Below are positions 42,662 to 51,384 of a stretch of 64,000 nucleotides of DNA, piece after piece; the stretch's first letter is position 1; each line of letters opens with the position of its first letter. A program made the translations under genes and the position numbers. The notes below the pieces were generated by a model that was not told the origin of the DNA, searched no databases, and saw nothing but the letters and a program-made list of their open reading frames with translations. The stretch is from Noviherbaspirillum galbum (lineage in GTDB: Bacteria; Pseudomonadota; Gammaproteobacteria; Burkholderiales; Burkholderiaceae_D), in contig NZ_JAAIVB010000073.1 in NCBI RefSeq assembly GCF_010974945.1, positions 78,168 through 142,167 of the forward strand, given 5' to 3'.

Positions 42662-42695
42662 TACCCGTTAGGTATGTTATTTACTCTGCGGTAAA
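42662..42695. promoter_or_regulatory. Possible operator before the thiolase gene
   Basis: TACC-CGTTA-GGTA (42662-42674) and TTTAC-N6-GTAAA (42680-42695) are imperfect counterparts of the palindromes near 41450. They lie 71-104 bases upstream of the thiolase start, in an AT-rich promoter-like stretch. Confidence 0.45.
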
Positions 42696-42765
42696 AAATG
42701 TGTATGGTGTCTGCAAGGCCGTTGTGCAGACAAAGAAAACAATCTGGATGATGGAGGAGTGACAC

Positions 42766-44004
42766 ATGGAACAGATTTATGTGGTGGGCGTTGGCATGAC
42801 GCCGTTTGGACGCCACCTGGATGTCAGCATGAAGGCCCTGACCCGACAGGCGGTCGAAGCGGCGTTGGCCGATGCGGGGCTTGGCAAGGTGGCGCTGGAA
42901 GCGGCTTTTTTCGCCAATGCGTCGCAGGGCCACATGGAAGGCCAACACATGATTCGTGGTCAGGTGGCACTGCGCGCGATGGGGTTGGGTGGCATCCCGG
43001 TTGTCAACGTAGAGAATGCTTGCGCCAGCGGAAGCAGCGCTTTCACTCTTGCGGTTAACCACCTGCGCGCCGGAGCCGCCGATGTGGCGCTGGCAGTCGG
43101 CACTGAAAAGATGTACTCAGCTGACCGCGACCGCATGTTCTCGGTGTTTGACAGCGCCTGGGACGTGCACGAGGCCGAGCAGATCCGCGAGCGCTTGCTG
43201 CAACTTGGTGCGGGTGTCGCGGTCCCAGAGGGAAGCGTCTCGTCCAAGCCGTACAGCGTTTTCATGGATGTGTATGCTGCGTTCTCCCGCGCGCACATGA
43301 AGCGCTTTGGCACAACGCAAAGACAGCTTGCCGCGGTGTCAGCTAAGAATCACGCTCACTCCGTTCACAACCCCCTCTCGCAATATCGCAATTCATATAC
43401 GACCGACGAGGTTCTGGCGGCCCCTCCAATTACCTATCCGCTGACCTTGCCGATGTGCTCGCCGATTTCCGACGGATCTGCCGCCGCCGTCGTTTGCACC
43501 GCAGCGGGCCTCAAGCGCTGGAATATCGACCCGTCGCGCGCGATCCGTGTACTGGCCTCGATCGTCCATACCGGGTCAGACCGTGACGATGCCGAATACC
43601 GCAATCACTGCACCGCCCTGGCTGCGCGCCGCGCATACGATCTGGCCGGCGTGGGGCCGCGCGACATCTCGGTGGCCGAAGTTCATGACGCCACCGCGAT
43701 GGGAGAAATCATTCAGATCGAGAATCTCGGTTTCTGCGAGTTCGGTGAAGGCGGCCCATTTTCGGAGCGCGGTGAAACCAGCATTGGCGGTCGGATTCCG
43801 GTCAATCCCTCCGGCGGCCTGGAGTCCAAGGGACACCCTGTAGGCGCCACCGGTATCGCCCAGGTGCATGAGTTGGTGACCCAGTTACGCAACGAGGCCG
43901 GTGTCCGGCAGGTGGCCGGCGCGCGACTGGCGCTGGCTGAAAACGGTGGTGGGCTTCAGGGCATCGAAGAGGCGGTCGCCTGCGTCACCATCCTGGGTCG
44001 CTAA
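42766..44004 (+). CDS. Thiolase family protein (SCP2-like)
   Basis: 412 residues. The nucleophile is Cys86 in VENACASGSSAF. The histidine motif EVHDATAMGE and the terminal GGLESKGHPVGATGIAQ complete the active site. It resembles the SCP2/lipid-transfer group of thiolases, which act on branched or ring-bearing acyl chains; these often need a DUF35 partner, which I do not see here. It would cleave a 3-ketoacyl-CoA to shorten the substrate. A GGAGGAG ribosome site precedes the ATG, and an acyl-CoA ligase gene follows. Confidence 0.92.
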   Translation: MEQIYVVGVGMTPFGRHLDVSMKALTRQAVEAALADAGLGKVALEAAFFANASQGHMEGQHMIRGQVALRAMGLGGIPVVNVENACASGSSAFTLAVNHLRAGAADVALAVGTEKMYSADRDRMFSVFDSAWDVHEAEQIRERLLQLGAGVAVPEGSVSSKPYSVFMDVYAAFSRAHMKRFGTTQRQLAAVSAKNHAHSVHNPLSQYRNSYTTDEVLAAPPITYPLTLPMCSPISDGSAAAVVCTAAGLKRWNIDPSRAIRVLASIVHTGSDRDDAEYRNHCTALAARRAYDLAGVGPRDISVAEVHDATAMGEIIQIENLGFCEFGEGGPFSERGETSIGGRIPVNPSGGLESKGHPVGATGIAQVHELVTQLRNEAGVRQVAGARLALAENGGGLQGIEEAVACVTILGR

Positions 44005-44068
44005 AACATCAATCGCAAGCTGCAAGCTGGCGCAGACCGGCGACGCAGCTTAGACGAGGAGACGAAAA

Positions 44069-45622
44069 TTGCGTTTAGCAGATTATTTCGACGCGGTCGC
44101 GGCGAACTTTCCGCGCCATGAAGCCTTCGTGGATGGGCGAACACGCCTAGTCTACAAAGAGGCACAGGCAATGGTGCACGCCACAGCGCACGCTCTGACC
44201 CGTGAGCCGGGGCTACGCGACGGTGCTCATATCGCGATCTATGCGCCCAACGATTACCGCATAAGTTTGCTACAGACTGCGGTCAACCGGGCGGACATGG
44301 TATGGGTCGCATTGCATACGCGAAATTCACCCGCCACCAATCTGGCGATGCTGGGATACGCCGACTGCGACCTGATTTTTTTCCATAGCAGCTTCGAGCA
44401 TCTTGTGCCGTCCTGGAAGGCTGACCTGTCGCAAGTGCAGCGCTTCATCTGCATCGATCGGCCGTCCGAGCACGGGGAGTTCCTAGACACCTGGATTGCC
44501 GCACATCGCGAGCCGTACGTCGCTATGCCAGAAGACCCCCAGCGAGCGACGGTACTACAGCCGACCGGTGGCACGACTGGCCCGTCAAAGGGTGCGCTAC
44601 ATTCCCACCGCTCGCTGGAAATGACCCTGATTTCCATCTTCGATATGCTGAAGATTGACTCGGGCTCTCGTATTCTGGCCGTCGCGCCTCTGACGCATGC
44701 CGCCGCCATGATCACCTTGGCCGGCGCCGCCCGCGGCGCTTGCACGGTGGTGCTGCCCGGCTTCGACGCGCAAGCGGTTCTGGCCACGATCGAGCGCGAG
44801 CGCATCACCCATCTATTCATGCCGCCTACCGTCGTGTACGCCCTGCTCGCGACGCCGCAAGTCGCGATGACGGACCTAAGCCCGCTACGTTGCCTGGCTG
44901 TCGGCGCCGCCCCGATTGCGCCGGAAAAGCTGAAGGAAGCGGTGCGGGTGTTCGGGCCAGTGATTTATGAGGTGTACGGCCAGAGTGAATGTCTGTTTCC
45001 GGTAGTGGCCAAGCAGCCGGAGGACTACATCCGTGCAGACGGCAGCTTCGATGAGGAGGCGCTACGCTCAGCCGGGCGCGCCGTTCCCTATGCCCGCGTC
45101 GAAATCATGGACGACGACGGCAAGCTGCTCGCTCCCGGCGAAAAGGGCGAGATTGTGGTGCGATCTTCGATGGTGATGAAGGGCTATTACAAGAAGCCGG
45201 AGGAAACGGCAGAAGTGTCTGGATTCGGCTGGCATCACACCACTGACGTCGGCATCAAGGATGCGCGCGGGCTAATCACCATTGTCGACCGCAAGAAAGA
45301 CATGATCGTCAGTGGAGGGTTCAACGTCTTTCCGAGCGAGATCGAAGCGGTGATCAACACTCATCCTGCTGTTTTGGACTGCGCCGTCGTCGGCGTGCCC
45401 GACGAGAAATGGGGTGAGGCGGTGAAGGCGGTAATCCAGCTGAAACCTGGCCATCAGGCTAGCGGCGATGAACTCATTTCTCTCTGCAAGCGCGAGCTCG
45501 GCAGCGTCAAAACACCGAAAAGCATTGAATTCTGGGACGAACTGCCACGCAGCGCTGTCGGCAAAGTGCTCAAGCGCGACATACGGGAAAAGTACTGGCA
45601 GGGCCAGTGGCGCTCAGTGTAA
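44069..45622 (+). CDS. AMP-dependent acyl-CoA synthetase
   Basis: 517 residues from a TTG start with a GAGGAGACG ribosome site. ATP-binding motif LQPTGGTTGPSKGA, then EVYGQSECLFP, the hinge IVDRKKDMIVSGGFNVFPSE and the catalytic lysine in LPRSAVGKVLKRD: all core motifs of fatty-acid or aromatic acid CoA ligases are intact. It activates a carboxylate to its CoA thioester in the cytoplasm. It is the first of two AMP-type ligases in this island and lies between the thiolase and a short-chain dehydrogenase, all on one strand. Confidence 0.94.
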   Translation: MRLADYFDAVAANFPRHEAFVDGRTRLVYKEAQAMVHATAHALTREPGLRDGAHIAIYAPNDYRISLLQTAVNRADMVWVALHTRNSPATNLAMLGYADCDLIFFHSSFEHLVPSWKADLSQVQRFICIDRPSEHGEFLDTWIAAHREPYVAMPEDPQRATVLQPTGGTTGPSKGALHSHRSLEMTLISIFDMLKIDSGSRILAVAPLTHAAAMITLAGAARGACTVVLPGFDAQAVLATIERERITHLFMPPTVVYALLATPQVAMTDLSPLRCLAVGAAPIAPEKLKEAVRVFGPVIYEVYGQSECLFPVVAKQPEDYIRADGSFDEEALRSAGRAVPYARVEIMDDDGKLLAPGEKGEIVVRSSMVMKGYYKKPEETAEVSGFGWHHTTDVGIKDARGLITIVDRKKDMIVSGGFNVFPSEIEAVINTHPAVLDCAVVGVPDEKWGEAVKAVIQLKPGHQASGDELISLCKRELGSVKTPKSIEFWDELPRSAVGKVLKRDIREKYWQGQWRSV

Positions 45623-45712
45623 CTGATCGAGCGCCACTTCAATAGGAAAGGCGCGCCCGACCCGAGAGGCCGTTTCATAGACATTTACTTCAGACAAAAA
45701 GGAAATTAGTAC

Positions 45713-46474
45713 ATGAACGTCAACAACAAAGTCGCCGTCGTCACGGGAGCCGCTTCTGGCCTAGGATTGGCCACCTGCAAGGCCTTGGCCGCAGCGGGCG
45801 CCAGGGTGGTGGGCTTCGACCTGGATGCCGAGACTGTGCAGGCCGCGCTGGCTCCGGATATCAAAGGACTGGCGGTCGATGTCGCCAACGAGGCCGATAT
45901 AAAGACTGGTATCGACACCGTTCTGGAGCTGCACGGCGCCATCCATATCGTGGTCAATTGCGCCGGCATCCTCGGCCCTTGCAAGACATTGTCGAAAGGC
46001 CAGATGTTCCCGACCGAATTGTGGGAACGCGTTATCGCTGTGAACCTGAGCGGCACCTTCAACATGATCCGCCATGCGGCGCTTGCCATGTCGCGAAACG
46101 AACCGGATGAGAGCGGCGACCGCGGGGTCATCGTCAACACCGCGTCCGGCGCCGCCTGGCAGGGCCAAATGGGGCAGGCTGCATACAGCGCCAGCAAGGC
46201 CGGCGTCATTGGCATGACCCTGCCTATCGCACGCGACCTGGCCGAGCATGGCATCCGCATGGTGGCGATCGCGCCAGGCCTATTCGATACCGGCATGGCG
46301 GCGGGCATGCCGCCTAAGGTGGCGGACAAGCTCATCAATAACATGGTGCTGTATCCGGCGCGCATGGGGCAGCCGGAGGAGTTCGCTGGCCTGGTGCGCC
46401 ATATCGTGGAAAACTCTTATATCAACGCCACTACCATCAGCATCGACGGCGGCGGTCGCGTCGGCACCCGTTAG
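45713..46474 (+). CDS. Short-chain dehydrogenase, probable 3-hydroxyacyl-CoA dehydrogenase
   Basis: 253 residues. The NAD-binding motif VVTGAASGLG lies near residues 8-17, the NCAGIL motif near 80, and the catalytic Ser/Tyr/Lys occur in NTASGAAWQGQMGQAAYSAS followed by KAG. An inserted EPDESGDRGVIVNT segment and the YPARMGQPEEFAGLVRHIVE tail match the type 2 (HSD17B10-like) 3-hydroxyacyl-CoA dehydrogenases. This would oxidise the 3-hydroxyacyl-CoA produced by the hydratases, before thiolase cleavage. It precedes the ABC transporter genes in the same direction. Confidence 0.92.
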   Translation: MNVNNKVAVVTGAASGLGLATCKALAAAGARVVGFDLDAETVQAALAPDIKGLAVDVANEADIKTGIDTVLELHGAIHIVVNCAGILGPCKTLSKGQMFPTELWERVIAVNLSGTFNMIRHAALAMSRNEPDESGDRGVIVNTASGAAWQGQMGQAAYSASKAGVIGMTLPIARDLAEHGIRMVAIAPGLFDTGMAAGMPPKVADKLINNMVLYPARMGQPEEFAGLVRHIVENSYINATTISIDGGGRVGTR

Positions 46475-46576
46475 CGGGATCGCCACGCCGGAGGCGCTGG
46501 GAGGAGCGCCGGCAGAGAAGGAACTGCGGCACGTGGGCTACGCGCCGGCGCTGCGAATAAAACGACAGGAGACGAG

Positions 46577-46612
46577 ATGAGACAAGGTATCAACGCAGCG
46601 GGGGCGGCATGA
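46577..46612 (+). CDS. Very short upstream reading frame coupled to livG
   Basis: An 11-codon frame (MRQGINAAGAA) has a good ACAGGAGACG ribosome site. Its TGA stop overlaps the livG ATG (ATGA, 46609-46612). livG itself has only a weak site (GGGGGCGG). The frame may serve to deliver ribosomes to livG by termination-reinitiation. It is too short to judge as a peptide gene. Confidence 0.45.
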   Translation: MRQGINAAGAA

Positions 46613-47409
46613 GCGCGCCCCGGGCCGCGACGCAAGGTGCGCCCGTGGTGCTGGCCGCGGAGGGAATCCGCATGGCATTCGGTGGCATCGTTGCGCTCGA
46701 CAATGTGTCGGTCGAAGTCCGCGCCGACGAGCTGTTCGCCATCATCGGCCCAAATGGTGCCGGCAAGACTTCCCTGATGAATTGCCTGAGCGGATTCTAT
46801 CGCCCGCAGCAGGGGCGGATCCTGCTCAACCAGCAGGACATCAAAGGCAAGCCAGTCCACGAGATCGCGCGATCAGGGCTGGCCCGGACGTTCCAGGGTA
46901 CACACATTTTTTCCGGCATGAGCGTGGTGGACAACATCATGGTAGGCCGCCACATCCACATGCGCGCCACATTGCCCGAAGCGTTTTTCTATTTCAACCG
47001 CACCCAGCGCGAAGAGTTCGCGCATCGCGAAATCGTCGAAGAAATCATCGAGCTGCTGGAAATTCAGTCGATCCGGCACCAGCCGGTTGGAAGCCTGGGT
47101 TACGGCTTGCGCAAGCGGGTCGATCTTGGTCGCGCCCTGGCGCAGGAACCGAAGATCTTGCTGATGGACGAGCCGATGGCGGGCATGAACTCGGAAGAGA
47201 AGGAGGACCTCGCCCGCTTCATCCTCGATGTGCGGGAGGCAAAGCGCATTCCAGTCGTGCTGGTCGAACACGACATGGGTGTCGTCATGGATCTGGCCGA
47301 TCGCATCGCGGTGCTCGATTTCGGCCGCAAGATCGCGGATGGTACGCCCGCCGAGATCCAGGTCGATCCGGCGGTCTTGAAGGCCTATCTTGGCGACGGA
47401 GGAAAATGA
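46609..47409 (+). CDS. livG: LivG-type ABC transporter ATP-binding protein
   Basis: 266 residues. Walker A is IIGPNGAGKTS, the signature region is SLGYGLRKRVDLGRAL, Walker B is ILLMDEPMAGMN, and the switch His lies in VLVEHDMGVVMD. The insertion after LARTFQGTHIFSGMSVVDNI is typical of LivG. Note that the signature LSGGQ is replaced by LGYGLRK. With LivH, LivM, LivF and a periplasmic protein it forms a branched-chain-amino-acid-type importer, which in catabolic islands often carries aromatic or other carboxylic acids. The stop overlaps the next start by one base (TGATG). Confidence 0.94.
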   Translation: MSAPRAATQGAPVVLAAEGIRMAFGGIVALDNVSVEVRADELFAIIGPNGAGKTSLMNCLSGFYRPQQGRILLNQQDIKGKPVHEIARSGLARTFQGTHIFSGMSVVDNIMVGRHIHMRATLPEAFFYFNRTQREEFAHREIVEEIIELLEIQSIRHQPVGSLGYGLRKRVDLGRALAQEPKILLMDEPMAGMNSEEKEDLARFILDVREAKRIPVVLVEHDMGVVMDLADRIAVLDFGRKIADGTPAEIQVDPAVLKAYLGDGGK

Positions 47410-49373
47410 TGTTACCCATGTCAACGCTTCCGCAACTGCTCCAGCAGCATGCGGACCGGACGCCGGAGCGCCTGTCGCAGCGTCACAAATATCGCGGTAT
47501 CTGGCGTGAGTTCAGCTTCGCCAAGGTCCAGGAAAACGTGCGCGAGCTGGCACTCGGCCTGCATCGACTCGGTATGCAGCGCGGTGAAACGATTGCCATC
47601 ATCGGTGAAAACGAACCCGAGCACTTCTGGGCTGAATTCGCGGCTCAGGCACTGGGTTGCAAGGTCGTCTCACTTTACCCCGACCTGACAGCGGAGGAGG
47701 TTGCCTACGTTCTGGAAGACAGCGAAACGGTGTACCTATTCGCCCAGGACCAGGAGCAGGTCGACAAGGGCTTGGCTATCAGGGACCGTCTACCGCTCCT
47801 GCGAGGGATCGCCTATTGGGACGATACCGGCATGTGGTCCTATCGCGAGGATGTGCTGCGCACGGTGGCCGGATTGCAGGAGGAGGGCCGGCGCCTGCAT
47901 CGCGAACAGCCTGAGCTGTACCGTGCCTTTTTGCAAGAGGGCAAGCCCGACGACATCGCGGTGCTTTCGTACACTTCAGGGACAACCGGCAAGCCCAAGG
48001 GCGTGATCCTGAGCCACAAGTACCTGATCGACAATGCGCAGCGCGTCATCGACGCCACCGGCGCCAAGCCGGGCATGGAATATCTCACTTATATCGCTCC
48101 AGCCTGGGCGACAGAGCAGATCATCGGCATCACGCTCGGCGTAGGCCTGCCCTTCGTGGTGAATTTTCCGGAGGGGCCGGAACAGGTGCTGAGCAATATC
48201 CGCGAACTGGCAGTGGAAGCGATGGTGTTCGCGCCGCGCCAGTGGGAAAGCCTGGCATCGACCATGCAGGCGCGCATGCTTGATGCCGGCAAGATCAGCC
48301 GCCGCGTCTACGAGTGGGGCCTAAGCGTGGGCCACGAAGTCAATGTCGCACGCCTGGAGGGGCGGCCGATCAGCACGCGAGCGCGGCTGGCATTCCCGCT
48401 GGCCGAGGCGCTAGTGCTGCGGCCGTTGCGCGATCAACTGGGTCTGACCCGCCTCCGGATTGCCGGCTGCGGTGGTTCGACCATGGCGCCGGACGTGTTT
48501 CGCATGTTCCATGCGATCGGCGTGCCTTTGCGTAACATCTACGGATCAACAGAAACCGGCCTGCTGACCATGCATCAGGGCGACTGCTACGACCTGGAAA
48601 CGGTTGGGCACTGGCTGCGCGCTCATCCCGATGCCGATGCGCCGCTGGAATGGCAACTGACGAAGGAAGGCGAGTTGCAGCTCCGAGGTGGCACGCACTT
48701 CCGCGGGTACTACCGGCGTCCCGACGCCTCCGCCGAAAAGATCGTCGACGGCTGGTTCTGCACCGGCGACGCGGTCACGCGCAGCGGACGCGACGAATTG
48801 GTGTTCTTGGAGCGCATGAGCGATCTACGGCGCTTGGCGTCGGGGGAAAGCTTTCCACCGCAATTCGTCGAAACGCGGCTACGCTTCAGTCCGTTCATCA
48901 AGGACATCATGACGGTCGGCGACGCCACGCGCGAGTTCGTGGTGGCACTGATCAATATCGACATGAACGTGGTGTCGCGCTGGGCCGAGGAAAAGAATCT
49001 CAGCTTTTCCACCTTCACTGACTTGTCGCAAAAGCCCGAAGTGGCGGACTTGCTGCGCACCGAGATACAGCGTGTCAATTCCTTCCTGCCGGCCCATGCG
49101 CGGGTTCGCCGTTTCGCCAATTTCCCCAAGGAGCTAGACCCGGACGAGGGGGAGTTGACGCGTACGCGCAAACTGCGGCGCGAATTCCTGGAGCAGCGTT
49201 ACGCCGCCGTGATTGACGGTTTGTACGCCGGGGCCGATGCGGTCGATATCAAGATCCCCGTCACTTATCAGGACGGGCGCCAAGGCAGCCTGGCCGCCCA
49301 GGTAGCCATTCACGACAGCGAGACACCCGCGCAGCGGCACGGGAAAGCTGTCGTTCAGCGGAGGGTAGCATGA
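47409..49373 (+). CDS. Long-chain-type acyl-CoA synthetase inside the liv operon
   Basis: 654 residues from the ATG at 47409, six bases after GGAGG; another ATG at 47406 overlaps. Frames further upstream overlap livG and look antisense. The AMP-binding motif is VLSYTSGTTGKPKGVILSHK. NIYGSTETGLLT and the hinge VFLERMSDLRRLASGESFPP resemble the long-chain fatty acid ligases (FadD15/ACSL-like) with their larger size. TRTRKLRREFLEQRY holds a candidate C-terminal lysine. Its position between livG and livH, with 1- and 4-base overlaps, suggests uptake and CoA activation are produced together. Confidence 0.92.
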   Translation: MLPMSTLPQLLQQHADRTPERLSQRHKYRGIWREFSFAKVQENVRELALGLHRLGMQRGETIAIIGENEPEHFWAEFAAQALGCKVVSLYPDLTAEEVAYVLEDSETVYLFAQDQEQVDKGLAIRDRLPLLRGIAYWDDTGMWSYREDVLRTVAGLQEEGRRLHREQPELYRAFLQEGKPDDIAVLSYTSGTTGKPKGVILSHKYLIDNAQRVIDATGAKPGMEYLTYIAPAWATEQIIGITLGVGLPFVVNFPEGPEQVLSNIRELAVEAMVFAPRQWESLASTMQARMLDAGKISRRVYEWGLSVGHEVNVARLEGRPISTRARLAFPLAEALVLRPLRDQLGLTRLRIAGCGGSTMAPDVFRMFHAIGVPLRNIYGSTETGLLTMHQGDCYDLETVGHWLRAHPDADAPLEWQLTKEGELQLRGGTHFRGYYRRPDASAEKIVDGWFCTGDAVTRSGRDELVFLERMSDLRRLASGESFPPQFVETRLRFSPFIKDIMTVGDATREFVVALINIDMNVVSRWAEEKNLSFSTFTDLSQKPEVADLLRTEIQRVNSFLPAHARVRRFANFPKELDPDEGELTRTRKLRREFLEQRYAAVIDGLYAGADAVDIKIPVTYQDGRQGSLAAQVAIHDSETPAQRHGKAVVQRRVA

Positions 49374-50254
49374 TTGAGTTTCTGAATTACCTGATCAACA
49401 GCGCACTGATCGGCTTGCTGTATGCACTGATCGCCATGGGTTTCGTGGTGATTTACCGCGCTTCCAAAGTGTTCAATTTTGCCCAGGGCGAGCTGGTCGT
49501 GTTCGGTGGCTTCCTGGTCTGGTGGATGGTCATGGAGCTCGGCCTGCCGATGTGGACCGGCCTGCCCTTGGCATTTGCCGCCGCCGCCGCATTCGGCCTT
49601 CTGATCGAGCGTCTGTTTTTCTCGCGCTTAGTCGGGGAATCGGTCTTCTCGATGGTGATGGTAACCATTGGCCTGCTGATCCTGATCCGCGGCGTCATCC
49701 TGGTTGCCTTTGGTCCCCAGGTGCGGCCGTTCCCCATCGTGTTTCCCCTGGCGCCAATCATGGTCGGCGACCTGCTGATTCCGCGCTCATTGTTCTATGG
49801 GGGACTTCTGACCATCGTCATCGGTTTCAGCCTGTCCTGGTTCTTCAACAAGACACGGGCCGGCCTGCGCATGACCGCAGTGGCGGAAGACCACCAGGTC
49901 GCGATGTCGATGGGAATCTCGGTGCGGCGCTCGGTGGCATTCGCCTGGGCCCTGGGTTCAGTGCTCTCGACCTTGGGTGCGATCGTTTACTTGAGCGGGA
50001 AATCGCTCAACCTGCTGACCTCGGAAATCGGCATGGCCGCTTTGCCGGTCGCACTATTGGCCGGCCTCGAATCGATCGGCGGTCTGTTGCTGGCGGGGCT
50101 GCTGGTCGGCATCGTCCAAGGGCTGGCCATGGCCTACCTCGATCCCTTGGTGGGCGGTGCGGTCGGTTCCGTGCTGCCGTTCGTCATCATGCTTTTAGTG
50201 CTGCTGATCAGGCCAACCGGCATGTTCGGCTGGAAGACTATCGAGAGGGTATAA
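49370..50254 (+). CDS. livH: LivH-type ABC transporter permease
   Basis: 294 residues, almost entirely hydrophobic with about eight membrane helices. The N-terminus FLNYLINSALIGLLYALIAM followed by GFVVIYRASKVFNFAQGELV is the LivH signature, and the coupling helix GLRMTAVAEDHQVAMSMGIS is clear. Its start overlaps the ligase stop by four bases. It forms the inner-membrane channel with LivM. No unusual residues are seen. Confidence 0.95.
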   Translation: MIEFLNYLINSALIGLLYALIAMGFVVIYRASKVFNFAQGELVVFGGFLVWWMVMELGLPMWTGLPLAFAAAAAFGLLIERLFFSRLVGESVFSMVMVTIGLLILIRGVILVAFGPQVRPFPIVFPLAPIMVGDLLIPRSLFYGGLLTIVIGFSLSWFFNKTRAGLRMTAVAEDHQVAMSMGISVRRSVAFAWALGSVLSTLGAIVYLSGKSLNLLTSEIGMAALPVALLAGLESIGGLLLAGLLVGIVQGLAMAYLDPLVGGAVGSVLPFVIMLLVLLIRPTGMFGWKTIERV

Positions 50255-50257
50255 ATC

Positions 50258-51310
50258 ATGGATCCAGCAGGCGTATTCGCAACCAGCTTTGCCGGGGATC
50301 AGGCGCTGATCCGCACTTCCAAGCAGCGCTGGACCCTGGTTTTGTTCGCGCTGTTCATGATGGCCATGCCGCTGCTGTTCGAGCCGCGCATCGTCGCCAT
50401 CGTGACCACCATGCTCATCACCGTGGTGGTGGTGCTCGGCCTCCAGATTAACACCGGCCTGGCGGGACAGATCAACCTCGGGCAAGCCGCGTTCATGGGC
50501 GTCGGCGCCTACACCACAGCAATCCTGGCCAGCAAGGCCGGATGGCCGATCTGGGCAGCGTTGCCGGTGGGCGGCGTGGCGGCGGCCGTATTCGGCTTTA
50601 TCTTCGGCATGTCGGCGGTCCGCATCAAGGGCTTCTACCTGGCCCTGACAACGATCGCGGCTCAGATTCTGTTCCATTTCCTGGTGCTCAACCTGCCCGC
50701 TTCCTGGCTCGGTGGTTCGGCCGGCATCACAGTACAGCCGGCGGAGATTCTAGGGTTCCGTTTCGATTCGGACCACTCGATCTACTACCTCTGCTTAGCG
50801 GTGGCGGCGCTTATGCTGTTCGGGGCCTACAGCGTGGCGCGAAGCCGGCACGGACGCGCCTTTCTGGCGGTACGCGACGACGATGTCGCTTCCGGGATGA
50901 TGGGAATCAACGTGGTGCGAACCAAGGCCGTGGCATTTCTGCTGGGCGCCTTTTATGCCGGCATTGGCGGTGGCTTATGGGCGTATTACGTGCGCTTCGT
51001 CGCGGTCGATCAATTCACGCTGTTTCACTCAATCTGGCTAATCGCCATGATCATCGTCGGCGGCGTCGGATCAATCACCGGCGCCCTGATTGGTGTGCTG
51101 GTGATCAAGCTGTCGCAGGAAATCATCAGTTCGGCCGGTTCCACCATCGTGGAGCTTGTGCCGTTCCTGGGTGGTGACATCGTATTCGCCGCCATGAACA
51201 TCTTCCTGGGGGCGATGATCGCCGGCTTCTTGATTTTCGAGCCGCGCGGCCTGATGCACAGATGGCAAACCATCAAGCGCTCCTACCGCTTGTGGCCATT
51301 TCCCTATTGA
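50258..51310 (+). CDS. livM: LivM-type ABC transporter permease
   Basis: 350 residues with about nine membrane helices. The signature segments are INTGLAGQINLGQAAFMGVG (near residue 70), GFYLALTTIAAQ and the coupling region GRAFLAVRDDDVASGMMGIN. The last 40 residues (FLIFEPRGLMHRWQTIKRSY) are the usual cytoplasmic tail. It starts three bases after livH. It pairs with LivH in the importer. Confidence 0.95.
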   Translation: MDPAGVFATSFAGDQALIRTSKQRWTLVLFALFMMAMPLLFEPRIVAIVTTMLITVVVVLGLQINTGLAGQINLGQAAFMGVGAYTTAILASKAGWPIWAALPVGGVAAAVFGFIFGMSAVRIKGFYLALTTIAAQILFHFLVLNLPASWLGGSAGITVQPAEILGFRFDSDHSIYYLCLAVAALMLFGAYSVARSRHGRAFLAVRDDDVASGMMGINVVRTKAVAFLLGAFYAGIGGGLWAYYVRFVAVDQFTLFHSIWLIAMIIVGGVGSITGALIGVLVIKLSQEIISSAGSTIVELVPFLGGDIVFAAMNIFLGAMIAGFLIFEPRGLMHRWQTIKRSYRLWPFPY

Positions 51311-51384
51311 AGAAAATGGGAGCGGCAAGATACGCCGTCTCCCTTGTCGGTGCGTTTGTTCAATAACTATCAAGGAGATGAAAA

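Noticed and set aside
46782..47408. An extension of the acyl-CoA ligase into livG
   Set aside because: The extra codons are an out-of-frame reading of livG; the ligase has a good ribosome site before 47409.
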